A stretch of DNA of 64,000 bases from Cladochytrium replicatum (taxonomy: Eukaryota; Chytridiomycota; Chytridiomycetes; Cladochytriales; Cladochytriaceae). A program made the position numbers and the translations under genes. Where the stretch lies: positions 248,001-312,000 of the forward strand of contig JAHLKD010000048.1 in assembly GCA_025526935.1 (NCBI GenBank), read 5' to 3'. Positions 45,401-55,804 of the stretch are shown here, piece by piece. The notes under the pieces were generated by a model. It was not told the origin of the DNA. It did not search any database and saw only the letters and a list, made by a program, of their open reading frames with translations. The first letter of the stretch is position 1. Each line of letters begins with the position of its first letter.

Positions 45401-48379
45401 GCTTCTGGCTTTCAGTCATTGATGGCACGTTTTACTACTACAAGACTCATCTATCAAAATATCCGATACATGTTGTTCCTGCAGTTCAATTCGAAAACGT
45501 CTTTGAAGGGCCGAAAATTACACCTGTCTCGACTCCAACTGCGAAACCCACCGCAGCCAAAGGAGCAGCAGCACCAAATCCTGCCGATGTTCCTTTCGAG
45601 TACACTTTCGAAATCGGTTACATCGAGGGAGTCAAAAGCAGACATGCGGTCAAAGCGGAATCCGAACGTAATAGCTGGATCCGTGAGCTCACAAAACTGC
45701 GGATGGAGAACTTTGATATCTTGGGAAAGGTGGGCATCACTTCAGATCAGTTATTGAAGGAAGAGCTGTCGAAGACACGAGCCGACGTGGTTTGGGAAGA
45801 TTCCAAAGGAAAACGAGCCTCCGTGGCATCCAGTGCTGAAGTTGTTGGTACAGTTCAAAACATCGATGAGAAATTGGTGGACAAGGGGGATCAAAAGCTT
45901 CTGATTTGTGTGAAAGGCAAGCTCAGGATCACCATCTCAATGGTTGACCTGTCATGGAAGCACATTCGCCATGATTGTGTCTATGTTCTCGATGCAGGTA
46001 ATCCGGTCCAATTTATCCGATGGTTCAACTAACTAAATCATCCGCAGGTAACAACGTTTATCATTGGAATGGGAAAGCTTCTTCGCGTGTCGCTCGTGCG
46101 AAAGGAATGGATGTGGCCACACGCATTCGCAAGAACCGTTCAAACCGTCCTCGTGTCCTTCTCGTGGAAGACGATGAGCCCGAGCGATTGCAGGTCTTCT
46201 TTAACACCCTTGGACTTCCCGATTCCAGTGTCAGCGGCATCAGATCTTTCCTTGCCAAACTTCTAACAGGGGACGTGGAGGAAAGTGGACAGGATTATCA
46301 GGTTCGCGTCTTCAAAGTTATGGACTCGTTGATTAGACGGAAACGCCTGGCCTTAATATACGAAGGAAACGGTCCTTCGAAAGAGCTTCTCGATTCGACT
46401 AGCGTGTACGTCGTGCAGTCACCGACCGAGGTATTCCAATGGGTCGGCAAAAGTGCCACATCGGAACACAAGGTGTTGGCCAACTTGGTTACTCAAAGAC
46501 TAGCTGTCATGCTGCGCGATGCCGCCCGCGTGAGCGTGATTCATATTCAGCGGGTTTATGAAGAACAAGAGTCAGCCGTGTTCAGAGTAAGTAAGCAATT
46601 CAATGAAACGTCACCTTTTTGATTTTTCGTCTGGAATTAGGAAAAGTTTATTGACTACGAAGGTTCGCTCCCGATCAGCATGCGAATCGAGGAAAAGAAG
46701 GGAAATGTTGTGATGGGTTTAAAGCAAACACCTATCGACATTACGAAACTTCTGGCGTACGTTCCATCTTCACCGACCACAGATATGGACAAGGAAGATC
46801 CGGCATTGAACGGACGGATTTCCATGTTCCTTGTCCGGGACTTTGAGAAAGAAGAAGTTTCGTCGACTTTAACCGGGCAGTTCTTCCGAAACGAGAGCTA
46901 TATCGTCATGTACGTCTACCGGCCTCCTTCCTCTGGTGTGGACAAATGTGTGAGCTACTTCTGGCAAGGCTCTCGCAGTACCGTTACTCAGAAGGGCACC
47001 TCTGCACTCATCACAATCGAGCTATCAAAGGAAACCGGTGGGGATGTGACACAAGTTCGGGTGCCAGAGGGAAAGGGTACGAATTTCCTCTTGAATTTGA
47101 GATAGATTTACTGATTGCCTGACATTTACAGAACCTCGGCACTTGATCTCAATCTTCAAGACGGTTCCCTTGATCGTCCGCGTTGGATCCCCGTCTCCGG
47201 TTAGATTGTCAGATGAGAAGCCAGTCGCCATCGACATTCGTGAACACTACGACGGTGTTTGTAATACATTTGAGTGTGAACTTTCAGGTACATGCTTCTA
47301 AAGAATGAAATGCTCCATCTGAATTTGTTCTTTTTAGAGCTTCCATTCCATGAATCGTCCGTTCATCTCATTGCAACCGCGTCCATGGTATATCAATGGA
47401 ATGGGCGCTTCAGCCTGCCTTCGGAGATTGCTCATGCTTCGCGAGTTACATCGCATTTGTTCCCGGAACGGGAGTCCGTCCTTGTGAGGTCTGCGAATCC
47501 AGTGCGTGACTTGAACGATTTGGCAGATGACCTGCATGACGTCGTGAAGCCTCATTGGCACAACCGAGGTGTCGCGAATGAGCGCGCTACTCCAACCGAT
47601 AAGCGAATTGTACCTAAACTATTCTCTTGCTCAAGCGGGAGCGGGATCGTTGAGGTTCTTTTATTAAAAAGCGCTGTGCAACTTGATATGACTAACATTG
47701 CTTCACAGGTCGAGCCAGTGAATGGATTTACGCAAGAAGATCTGGATCCAAATATGGTCCTTATCTTGGACGTTTTTAATCAGATATTTGTCTGGTTTGG
47801 TCCAACTTCAAAAGCCAATGAGAAGATCATTGGAATGGAGACAGCCTTGGTTAGTCATCCTGTTGCATTGCCGATACAGCTGTAACCAACCCTTCAACCC
47901 TAGTCGTACTTGGAACGATCGACAATTCACAACAAAGATCAAACGCTTTTGACAGTCACATATGCGTATCAAGAGCCTCGGTCGTTTACCGCACATTTTC
48001 ATGGTAACTTTCCAGCTTTTCGTCTTCCCAATTGTTGATTATTGAAAACGAATAGGGTGGACAAGCTCACGATTCCCCAAAGACAAGCAAAACCTTGCAT
48101 CTCGTATTCGTCCGCTCACACAAGTCCTAAAGGAGTACAAGCAGGAGACATATTCTCTTGATATCTTGATGGGTTGTGATTTACCGGAACATGTTGACCA
48201 AACTAAATTGGAGGTAATGTGAAAGTCCGTTCAGCCTTATAACCCTGATCACATCATGAAACCAGATGTACCTAACCGAAGAAGATTTCGAGTCCTTGTT
48301 TAAGATGAGGAAGGAAGAGTACCTCCAAATGCAGCCTTGGAAACGAGAAAAACTGAAGAAGGACATTGGTCTGTTTTAA
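42446..48379 (+). CDS. Villidin-like protein: coronin propeller, three PH domains, gelsolin repeats, villin headpiece
   Basis: About 15 exons and roughly 1,650 residues. The N-terminal coronin-like part (42446-43990) starts MSGNSKGSGTPQLSRFKNAF and contains ANADFCAIPTGNNGNIGIFP, DFEFSPLEPSILAS, IRIWKLP, VRLWEI and VRVWDTRF WD strands. Three PH domains follow: 44300-44640 (YREGFVEVERKGGWFG...DRDAWLEALKSA), 44750-45190 (NQFVVLDDDGLLHLYPP...AANWVLEIRRV) and 45230-45710 (VEGYVELGP...RNSWIRELTKLR). Gelsolin-type repeats run from about 45880 to 47990 (CVYVLDAG/NNVYHWNGKASSRVARAKG; VYVVQSPTEVFQWVGKSA; MVYQWNGRFSLPSEIAHA; IFVWFGPTSKANEK). The end (about 48268-48379) is a villin headpiece: MYLTEEDFESLF, then MQPWKREKLKKDIGLF. 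This order matches villidin, known from Dictyostelium, which binds F-actin and membranes. It probably links actin to endomembranes. The start is uncertain; an upstream in-frame stretch is open. Confidence 0.88.
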
Positions 48380-49933
48380 TATATTTTTGGATTGTTTGGA
48401 TTGTTTTATTGGCCGTCCCTGTTGGCGATGTAAACGACCTGAGGGAGCCCATGTAGAGCCATGGGATTAGTGCGTATCCATCCAATAGAGTGAGAGTCCT
48501 TCGCCTTATCTCCCTGCCCTAAGTATTTTTGACCACTTGTTGGAGTATTGGAGAGATCAGTGTGATGACAAACTTGTTTTGTAAATTTTACTCCAACTAT
48601 GCGAAACGATCTTTGGCTTGCTGTTTTGTTTTCCTTCCTCGTTCTCACAACAACGCCATGTTTGCGTGCTCCATCATTCTTCATTTTCCTTTCCCTGGTT
48701 GCCGGGATTCCGTTTCGAGTGGACACTCTTCTCGCTCCACTGAGGGTCTCGAGAGCCTTTATCTTATTAGTTGTCGATCCAAAGCAGCTACTGTGAACAT
48801 CCCAGCAATCATCACTCCACCAAGTGGCAAGCTTGGTCTCAACATCTACTCTGAAAGAACAAAGGTATGTATTCGCCAAAGCACACATTTAAGCTTCTTT
48901 ACAGCCATTATTCTTAGAACTACGTTTGCAATGCAACCAAGGAAGAGTGGACGGACGTTCTCTCGGCCCGAAGCAGTTCTCTGCTGCTCCAAATCCAAGA
49001 GACAGCTCATCGGAAAGCACTACTTCTTCGATAAACAGGATGCAGGTGGTGGTTACGAAACCCGGAACTCACTATCCAACCCTGACAGTCATATTCTTGT
49101 TTTTTGGAGCTTTCAGCAACGGATCATTTCTTGGTTAGATCTTTTGTGGCAAAAAATGTCGAAAAAGCAGTAGATATATATGTTTCCTCAGCACACACAA
49201 TCAAGTGGGGGCGCATTACTATCACAGCAGAACACTAGAGCGCTGGTGGATCGCTCCGGCAGGCATAAGAGTAGTTGCTGCAGCAGCACACAGGGTCATG
49301 GACCGATTGGAGGAAGTGGCCTAAGATTGCACTCAAATGTTTGTTAGCGCAAGAATATACCGATGGTCCACCGGCAAAAGAAATAGATACTATAAAACTC
49401 ATTCGAGAGAATTGCGTGCTGCTGTAGAACCATGACTACCTACCACAGTCAACTCTTTGCTGCAGTTTAGTTTTCCCACCCCATTCGGTGTGGCAGTGAC
49501 GCGACCCCTCCACAACCAACGTCATTAACCTTTCCGAGTCTCATTGTGGGTGAGCGCGCGAGCGTTGCAAACTGCGTGTGGGAAGTTTGGACGCTGCCTT
49601 ACCAATCTTGCTAGCATCACCAGTACATCGATTATACATACTGGGCACCGGTCTAGCGTTTAAGGTGGGTTACTAACCCCGTCTATGAATGCAGGTTTTC
49701 TGACTGCTTTTGGATACTTGATGTTCATTTAGAGCAAGTCATTTAAACTACATCAGAACTACAAAAACAGCTGGAGCGGTGTTCTCTTCAAATACATATC
49801 TGTCTCGGTTCACAGAAGAACAGGTGTGCTATTTGATGAGATTTGCCAAATGCTTTCACAGGAGCATCCAACAAAATTTTTTTGGTCTGATCTCATTTGT
49901 CGTCTGTTCCCAGTTAGCATTCTACTCGCAGGG
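48380..49933. other. Unresolved 1.55-kb region between villidin and homeodomain gene 2
   Basis: An open frame of 214 codons runs on the plus strand (48529-49173), and an overlapping minus-strand frame of 160 codons lies at 48406-48888. Neither shows a recognisable domain. A plausible plus-strand splice (GT at about 48865, AG at 48918) would join GKLGLNIYSERTK to NYVCNATKEEWTDVLSARSS, which looks protein-like. A hydrophobic stretch (TLTVIFLFFGAFSNGSFLG) lies near 49085-49135. A small or decayed gene may exist here but the strand cannot be fixed. The rest (49180-49933) shows nothing clear and should hold the promoter of homeodomain gene 2. Confidence 0.3.
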
Positions 49934-51035
49934 ATGTCTGCAAACAACAACAGCCTAACAGAAACACAGGAGCTAGCTGCAAATCTCCTTCAGCACCCAA
50001 TGATGCCAGCTCTCCTCCAGGAGATGGCGTCTGTCCCACTACAAGCCGAATTCGTGGAAGCACAACTGGCAATCGCAGGCGGACAAGCCGGAGTTGTCGC
50101 CGCTGCCGCACAGGCTGCCAGATGCAATCGAAGTGGATCATATAAAAAGCTCAACTGGATCAACGCTGCCCCACAGAACTTTTCACCAGAAGACTCATCT
50201 GTCATTGGAAAGAAGCGCCGAAGGAGAACAACGGCAACAGAGCAGGAGCTTCTTGAGGCGTATTTCATTAAGAATCCGCTTCCGAACGCCGCGTCAAGGG
50301 AGAAACTTGCTCAGGAAACAGGAATGACCCCGAGAGCCGTTCAGGTTCGCTAAAATGCAATTAGTTTTTTTTTGGAAGCGTTTTGTTAACATGAGGATTT
50401 CCCTCCTCAAGGTATGGTTTCAAAACAAGCGACAGGCTTTAAAGAAAAAAGCTGCATCGCCGGCTGTACCTGGGAAAGCTGAGGGACAAGGGAAGGAGAG
50501 GGGTGACGAGAGCTTAGATCTGGCTGCAATAGCCTTGGTGGACCTGTCGCAATCATACATGCAAACGCCAGGTGGAGAAGAAGACGCAGCGAAAGCTGGA
50601 GCGGCAGGACCAAGTTCTGGTACTCGTGCAGCTGGAACAGCTGGAAAGGCAAGCACAGGAAGAAAATCCGACACAAGTGCGGCCGCTGCAGCTGTAGCGG
50701 CAGCAGCAGCAGCAGTAGTCAGCAACCATCATCTCCAACCTCAATCTGCAACCTTGACCGCCGCCGCGGCAGCTGCAGCGGCAGCCGCTGCAGCGGCAGC
50801 AATGAGTTCACTTCCTCCCTCTCAATCCGACTTCTCAATGATATCTTCGATGTTTGGATCAGGCGACGGCGGGGCATCGCTGGGAGCAGACGGTATTTCA
50901 CCATCAGCGCTACCTCCAGAACCTCAGTTTCTGTCTCCAGTTGTCAACGCGGCGGCCGCTGCGGCGGCGCTGGGTATGTACGGGTTCAGTGCTCAGGAGC
51001 TTTTCGGTGGCCACACACACACAAATCAAGGTTGA
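49934..51035 (+). CDS. Homeodomain transcription factor 2 (Ala-rich)
   Basis: Two coding exons. The ATG at 49934 (MSANNNSLTETQELAANLLQ) opens a helical N-terminal part, then the homeodomain KKRRRRTTATEQELLEAYFI...TGMTPRAVQ, interrupted by an intron exactly before VWFQNKRQALKKKAA. Recognition-helix residues W48, F49, Q50, N51 and R53 are present. The C-terminal part contains long alanine tracts (SAAAAAVAAAAAAVV; LTAAAAAAAAAAAAAA; NAAAAAAALGMYG), a feature often seen in transcriptional repressors. It ends at the stop 51033-51035 after HTHTNQG. Nuclear DNA-binding regulator; targets unknown. A sister in type to homeodomain gene 1, 11 kb upstream, but too different in sequence outside the homeodomain to be a recent duplicate. 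Confidence 0.87.
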
Positions 51036-51343
51036 ACGTTCCTTCTGACTGCTGTTTATTTTACATATATAGTTATCTTGCAATTTTACATACATATATT
51101 TCTCCATTTTTTTAACACTCAAAGTAAGCTACGACAGTGCCGGTCCGTCGTTAAAACTTGTTGTGATGGATACTAAGAATCAGGGAAGTGGTTAGTTGTT
51201 TTTGGCGAAGCTGCAGCTGCTGTATATGAAAATCAAGGTTGCTTCATCATGTTAATACATGTTCAATTGAAGCATATTTAACATTTTTGCCCCTTGATTC
51301 ACAAGTTGCTTCAACGATCTGTGGCGCACAGGCTATTCTTCGC
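51036..51343. other. Short intergenic, nothing seen
   Basis: 308 bp between homeodomain gene 2 and the next plus-strand gene. It should hold a 3' untranslated region and a promoter. No specific element was recognised. Confidence 0.35.
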
Positions 51344-52403
51344 ATGGACGTACAGAGTTCTCAGAAGCGATTGATTCTGTGTAGGCACGGCGAAACAGCT
51401 TTTAATGCAGGTGAGCGATTGAGTTACCCGGCGTGGTTTTGTACGGACCAGTTTCTGACGTGGGTCCCAAGCTGGTATTCTTCAGGGATCGGGAGTTAAT
51501 GGTTCACTATCAGAGTTGGGAAGATGGCAGGCCGGCAGACTGCGAGACTATCTGAAGAAGAACAACGAGAATGTGGGCTTGATCGTCACCAGCGCACTGA
51601 ACCGCGCGCGTGAGACCGGAGAGATCGTTGCGGAGGCGTATCCAGATGCCGCCTTCGTGGTACTGTGGAAATGAGAAGCGAGCGACCATTCCAAATTTGG
51701 CTCATAAAGTACGCTTTCAGGTGATCCCTGAGCTTGCAGAGATTGGATGGGGTGAATGGGAGGGGAAGAAGGATGTTCCGATCTCGACGCTGGTGCACGC
51801 ATGGATGTCTGGAGACTTGAACGCAAGGGGCCCAGGAGGAGAGTCTCCTCTTGAAGTTGAGAAACGCGCTATTCCAAAGTTCTATGAGCTGCTCAAAAGC
51901 CGCCTAGAAAGTACAATTGTGTTTTGCTGTAAGCGAGCGGGGATTCGGTTTGATCTGTTCTAAAGCATATCGCAGTGCACGGCCGCCTCCTGCGAATCTT
52001 GCTAGCATCTATACTATTCAAGTAAGTCGTCTTCCATTTTACGGATTGCAGGGCTGATAATGTTCTGTTCAGCTCCCTGGAAGACATGCAGGGCTTCCAG
52101 CACCATAACTGCTGCATAAACATCCTCACTGCTCACATTCGCCGTGATTCTCCGTGGCCGTCCGAAAGTCGGAAACAACTACAGGATGATCCTGTCAGAT
52201 TGCTGCTCGACAAGGATGCTGCTGAAGGATTCAAAACGAAAGCGATCGATGACAACGTTACGGTTTCAAATCATGGCTCTCTGGATGCTCTTGCGTCCGA
52301 CAGTGACGAGACAGACAGAGTCGTGACTGGAGTCACCCATGATACACGAATCTTGTTCACACCTGAGGTTTTGAACTTGACTTCCCACTTAAGTCGGGAA
52401 TGA
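51344..52403 (+). CDS. Histidine phosphatase family protein 2 (phosphoglycerate mutase type)
   Basis: Exon 1 (51344-51410) encodes MDVQSSQKRLILCRHGETAF, containing the catalytic RHGE. Splicing to 51496 gives NGSLSELGRWQAGRLRDYL, the usual GxLSELGxxQA helix, followed by LIVTSALNRARETGEIVAEA (second Arg). The middle shows the acidic signature EIGWGEWEGKKDV. After further introns, VHGRLLRILLASIL supplies the second catalytic His. The C-terminus from about 52080 (FQHHNCCINILTAHIRRDS) is longer than in minimal family members and ends at 52403. An enzyme of the dPGM/fructose-2,6-bisphosphatase-like branch is likely; the substrate is unknown. It is not closely similar to histidine phosphatase 1 in this window. 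Confidence 0.85.
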
Positions 52404-52723
52404 TTAATGAGTTGCTATAATAGTATTCAATGTAATAGATGGAAGGATTAAAGAGCAACACAGATATCAGTGTTTTTAAGAGGCAAAGATCAGTGAACGA
52501 ATGTTCTTGGGCTGAATAGGGATTCATTTCCAACCAACACTAAAACAAAACTTTGTGATACGTATTCCACGGAATTTCACGTTGGATGTTCGGGGAGGTC
52601 TTGCGTGCTGAGATATTGCAGCAAATTCATAAAGTGAATAGATCCGGACACACGGTGATCTGAACTAATGCGTCAAACAAAATATGTGTTTAACTGTACA
52701 AAGGGTCCCCAATCTTTAACCAG
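52404..52723. other. Short intergenic, convergent 3' ends
   Basis: 320 bp between stop codons of a plus-strand and a minus-strand gene. It is AT-rich and shows nothing beyond possible poly(A) signals. Confidence 0.35.
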
Positions 52724-53758
52724 CTAAACTTCTGGCTCATAAGATGGTGATGTCCAGTCGTCCTGAGGAATTACACAACCGGTGGGAATTTTACGAACTG
52801 CATTCGCGGCATTTGACAAAGTTCCAGTGATGGTGTCTGAAAAGACTCTTTCGGGCTTGCTGGGGGATTGATGTATGACTCCAATTTCTGTAGCATTCAG
52901 TTCCGGCGCTTTGACTTCTTTGAACCTGAGTTCCGATACACGCTGAGGCATTGGCATTGTTGATGCGGGCGAATTGATTAGCGCCTCAAGAACGGCGTTA
53001 CGCCTCTGAAACTCTGCTTCGGCCACTGTTTGCAAGTCCTCTTGAGCGTCTCGTGTAGCTACTGGTCGCCATCGCCGAGGAATATATCCTGGGATTGGTG
53101 GTGGTCTTCCTGTATCGTGTCTTGGCCGTACCCTTGATATTTCAGTCGCACTCGATGTTTGTTGAAATGAGAGCGGTTCCGCTTTTATTTCAACTGCCGA
53201 ATCATGCTTTTCACCCATGTCGCCCAATTTTTTTGTGGAGTCCGATATGTTTTCATTTGGTACTGCCTTGTTTGATAGTGTTTCATCATGTGCCTGGCTG
53301 AGGGGATTCCAGATGCCGCCTTCTCTTTGATACTCCTTGTGGTCGGAAGGATATGAGCGGCTGAAGTAGTTCGATATGTTGATGATCGCCGAAGAGAATG
53401 ACCAAGATCCTGATGCACCCTGTTGATTCTGCGGCCCTCTGAAGCACCAATCTGGGAGCCCGGATGGTTTGGCAAAGTTCTTATGATCTTCTTCAATGTC
53501 CCTCAATGTTATGTGTGAAAATCTTCCTGCGCCAGAATGCAGAGCTTTCCGGATGTCGGACAACGATACCCACACCGACATGGTTGTGTGTGACTGAACT
53601 GTAGTTGACCAGAACGAACCGGTATTCAAGTTGGTGGACCCGTGCTTGGATGCAGAAAATATCTGCCGGTGCTATAGTTTCTTCTCTGATCCCAATCACC
53701 AATCAAGAATCAGTTGCTGGAGGGTAAGGAGATTGATACCAAAATTGGCAAAGGCCAT
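52724..53758 (-). CDS. Unknown protein, about 330 aa, disordered C-terminal half
   Basis: A 302-codon open frame (53629-52724) plus a likely first exon starting at 53758 (MAFANFGINLLTLQQLILD). The exact splice between them could not be fixed. The first 120 residues look folded (TTMSVWVSLSDIRKALHSGA, HITLRDIEEDHKNFAKP, GLPDWCFRGPQ, SAIINISNYFSRS). The rest is polar and low in complexity with a Pro-rich patch (TGRPPPIPGYIPRRWRPV). No family was recognised and no membrane segment or signal peptide is present. It lies about 84 bp downstream of the CtIP-like gene on the same strand. Confidence 0.5.
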
Positions 53759-53841
53759 ATTCACATGAGACGTCAACACAGAAACCACTTAAAGAATCAT
53801 TATCTCACAAATTGAAAATTTTCTAGATGTGCCACTTATTG

Positions 53842-55570
53842 TTACATAATGTGATCTTCGACGTGCATTCCACTCTTCCTTTTGCGAGCCATATCCTTTT
53901 GCTGCTCAACCTCTTGGGTAGAAGGGAAATCGACCTGCCAGAACCTGCTCAATTCCATTAGGAAAACCAATTTTAAACATTCAATCTCAACCACACCCTG
54001 GAGGAGTAAGCTCGCGTTTGTGATGAGCACGGTGCCTGGAAACCATTTGCAGCAGTCGACCATTGTTTGCTTCCATGAAGTCTCGTGTAGCCTCATAGAA
54101 CTGAAAAACAACACGTTGATGACTCGATTGCCAGCATTTTTACAATGTAACTTACCGGCTTACAGCAATCGCAATCATGGCCAGGAAGTGCTTTTCTCGC
54201 ATTCCCGCGCACAGTTTCGTGCTGCTTGCACGATTCGGTGTGGGAGCTATTGACCACAGATCTGGAGTTCGCATGCGGTGCGCTTGTAATGTTTGATGGC
54301 CGTTGCTGGGGCCCTTTTGCTCCTTGATCCATCTCGTGACTTGAACCACTGGTCACCACTCTTGAATTCTCACGAATAGGGTTTCCCGATGGTATCGCTT
54401 CAAGTGGAACTTGTTTGTGGATTTCTACAAGTGGATGGGTCTGCTGTATATCCAGGGATGATGTACCAGATGGCAGGTCCGGTGGAGCAGATCTTCTCAT
54501 CGAAGTAGAAGTAGAAGGTTCCCATGGGTCCTGCGTTTGTACGTAACTATCAGTCGGATCCATGGAGGGTTCAAGAAGTCGGCGACTTGATGGAGCCTTT
54601 TTTTCTGAAGAAGGTTGTTTCTGCTGGACTTTAGATTCGAACGGATTCTCTGAGCGGGCAGACTGTCGTTGTTTGCACTCAAGAGTTAGTCCTGCTTCGC
54701 CAATGGTGGGAGACGACTGGCGCCTCTTTATAGCACTTTCTGAAACATGATTCCAGTCACTGGCATACAAAGAAATCCGCAAGATACTATACCAGTCTCA
54801 AACTGAGCACTTCTGATTTTGTCGGTCCCGGATTCTTCTTTTTGAACGTCGTAGCCGTCACCAATCTGCCGATTGCTGTCTACCGATCCGCCAGAGAATA
54901 GAAGTTCATCCCTCGGAGTCTCATTTCTACGGTCTCTCGGTGTCTGAAACTCATCACCAGCAGAGGCTTCTTCCACCCTTTTGCGTTTGCTCGCTGCAGA
55001 TGGGGGAGCGGGTGACTGAAACTTGGACCATTCCGCCTTATGTTGTTCCAAATAGTCTTCGAGTCTCATAAAGTGCATTCGGAGACGATTGTAGCGTTGA
55101 TTTTGCCGTCCTCGTTCGAGCTCATTCTGAGCACGCAGGTCTGTGACAGTTGTTCGCAGTCTTGAATGAAGAGTCTTAAAACACAAAAAGAAATGAGTAT
55201 GTTGACTAACTTTGCATTCTCTTCCGCTATGTTCTTGGAAGTGGTGCCCCCACTCGTTGCCAGGCTAGCCTCTGCTTTCTCTGCCCGGCCGATAGCTGCC
55301 ACCACCCTCAGCTCTGCATTCTTGAGTTTGAGATCGAAATTTTCCTTCTGCTCTTCGACAAGCGCTTTGGTTTTCGCCAGTTCGGTCTGCAGCTCTTGGC
55401 GTTCTGCTTCAAGCACAGCGATACACTTTGTGAGGATACTTGTTGACTCTAATGCAGATTCCAGCAAGTTTGAGTTCAGATTCGTTTAGTAGAAGATAGA
55501 ATGGCTCACTTGCAATCTCTCTGTGGTGGATCTCGATCAGCTGCGAGACGTGGGTGCCGAAATCTGACAT
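53842..55570 (-). CDS. CtIP/Sae2/Ctp1-type DNA-end-resection factor
   Basis: Start at 55570 (MSDFGTHVSQLIEIHHREIA). A coiled coil follows (LEAERQELQTELAKTKALVE; AELRVVAAIGRAEKAEA; about 55460-55200), as in the tetramerising N-terminus of CtIP/Ctp1. The middle is polar and disordered with Ser/Thr-Pro sites (QTPRDRRNETPRD). The C-terminus has the family signature split by introns: RKALPGHDCDCCKPFYEA (family GHxCxxC), VSRHRAHHKRELTPPG (invariant RHR) and FWQVDFPSTQEVEQQ (family FWEVGFPSTQ), ending at 53842. The family promotes Mre11-Rad50-Nbs1/Xrs2 endonuclease activity at double-strand breaks in homologous recombination and meiosis. The RHR and GHxC motifs are intact, so function is likely kept. 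About six exons; middle borders are approximate. Confidence 0.88.
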
Positions 55571-55804
55571 GGCTGGTATATTGCCTAATTTGGCAAGAAT
55601 AGGAACACCATTAGCTCATCCAAAACTGACATATCTTTTCAAAAATCATTTCTAAGACAAATGCTTTGACAGAATCAAAGAAGACAACAAAAGCGAGAAG
55701 CGAAAGTAACCAACAATGAGACACTCATCGCCAAGCATCATGCATCTCAACGATGACTGGACCTAAATCACTATCTCCATAATCCCAATGTGCCAGCCAG
55801 CTTC

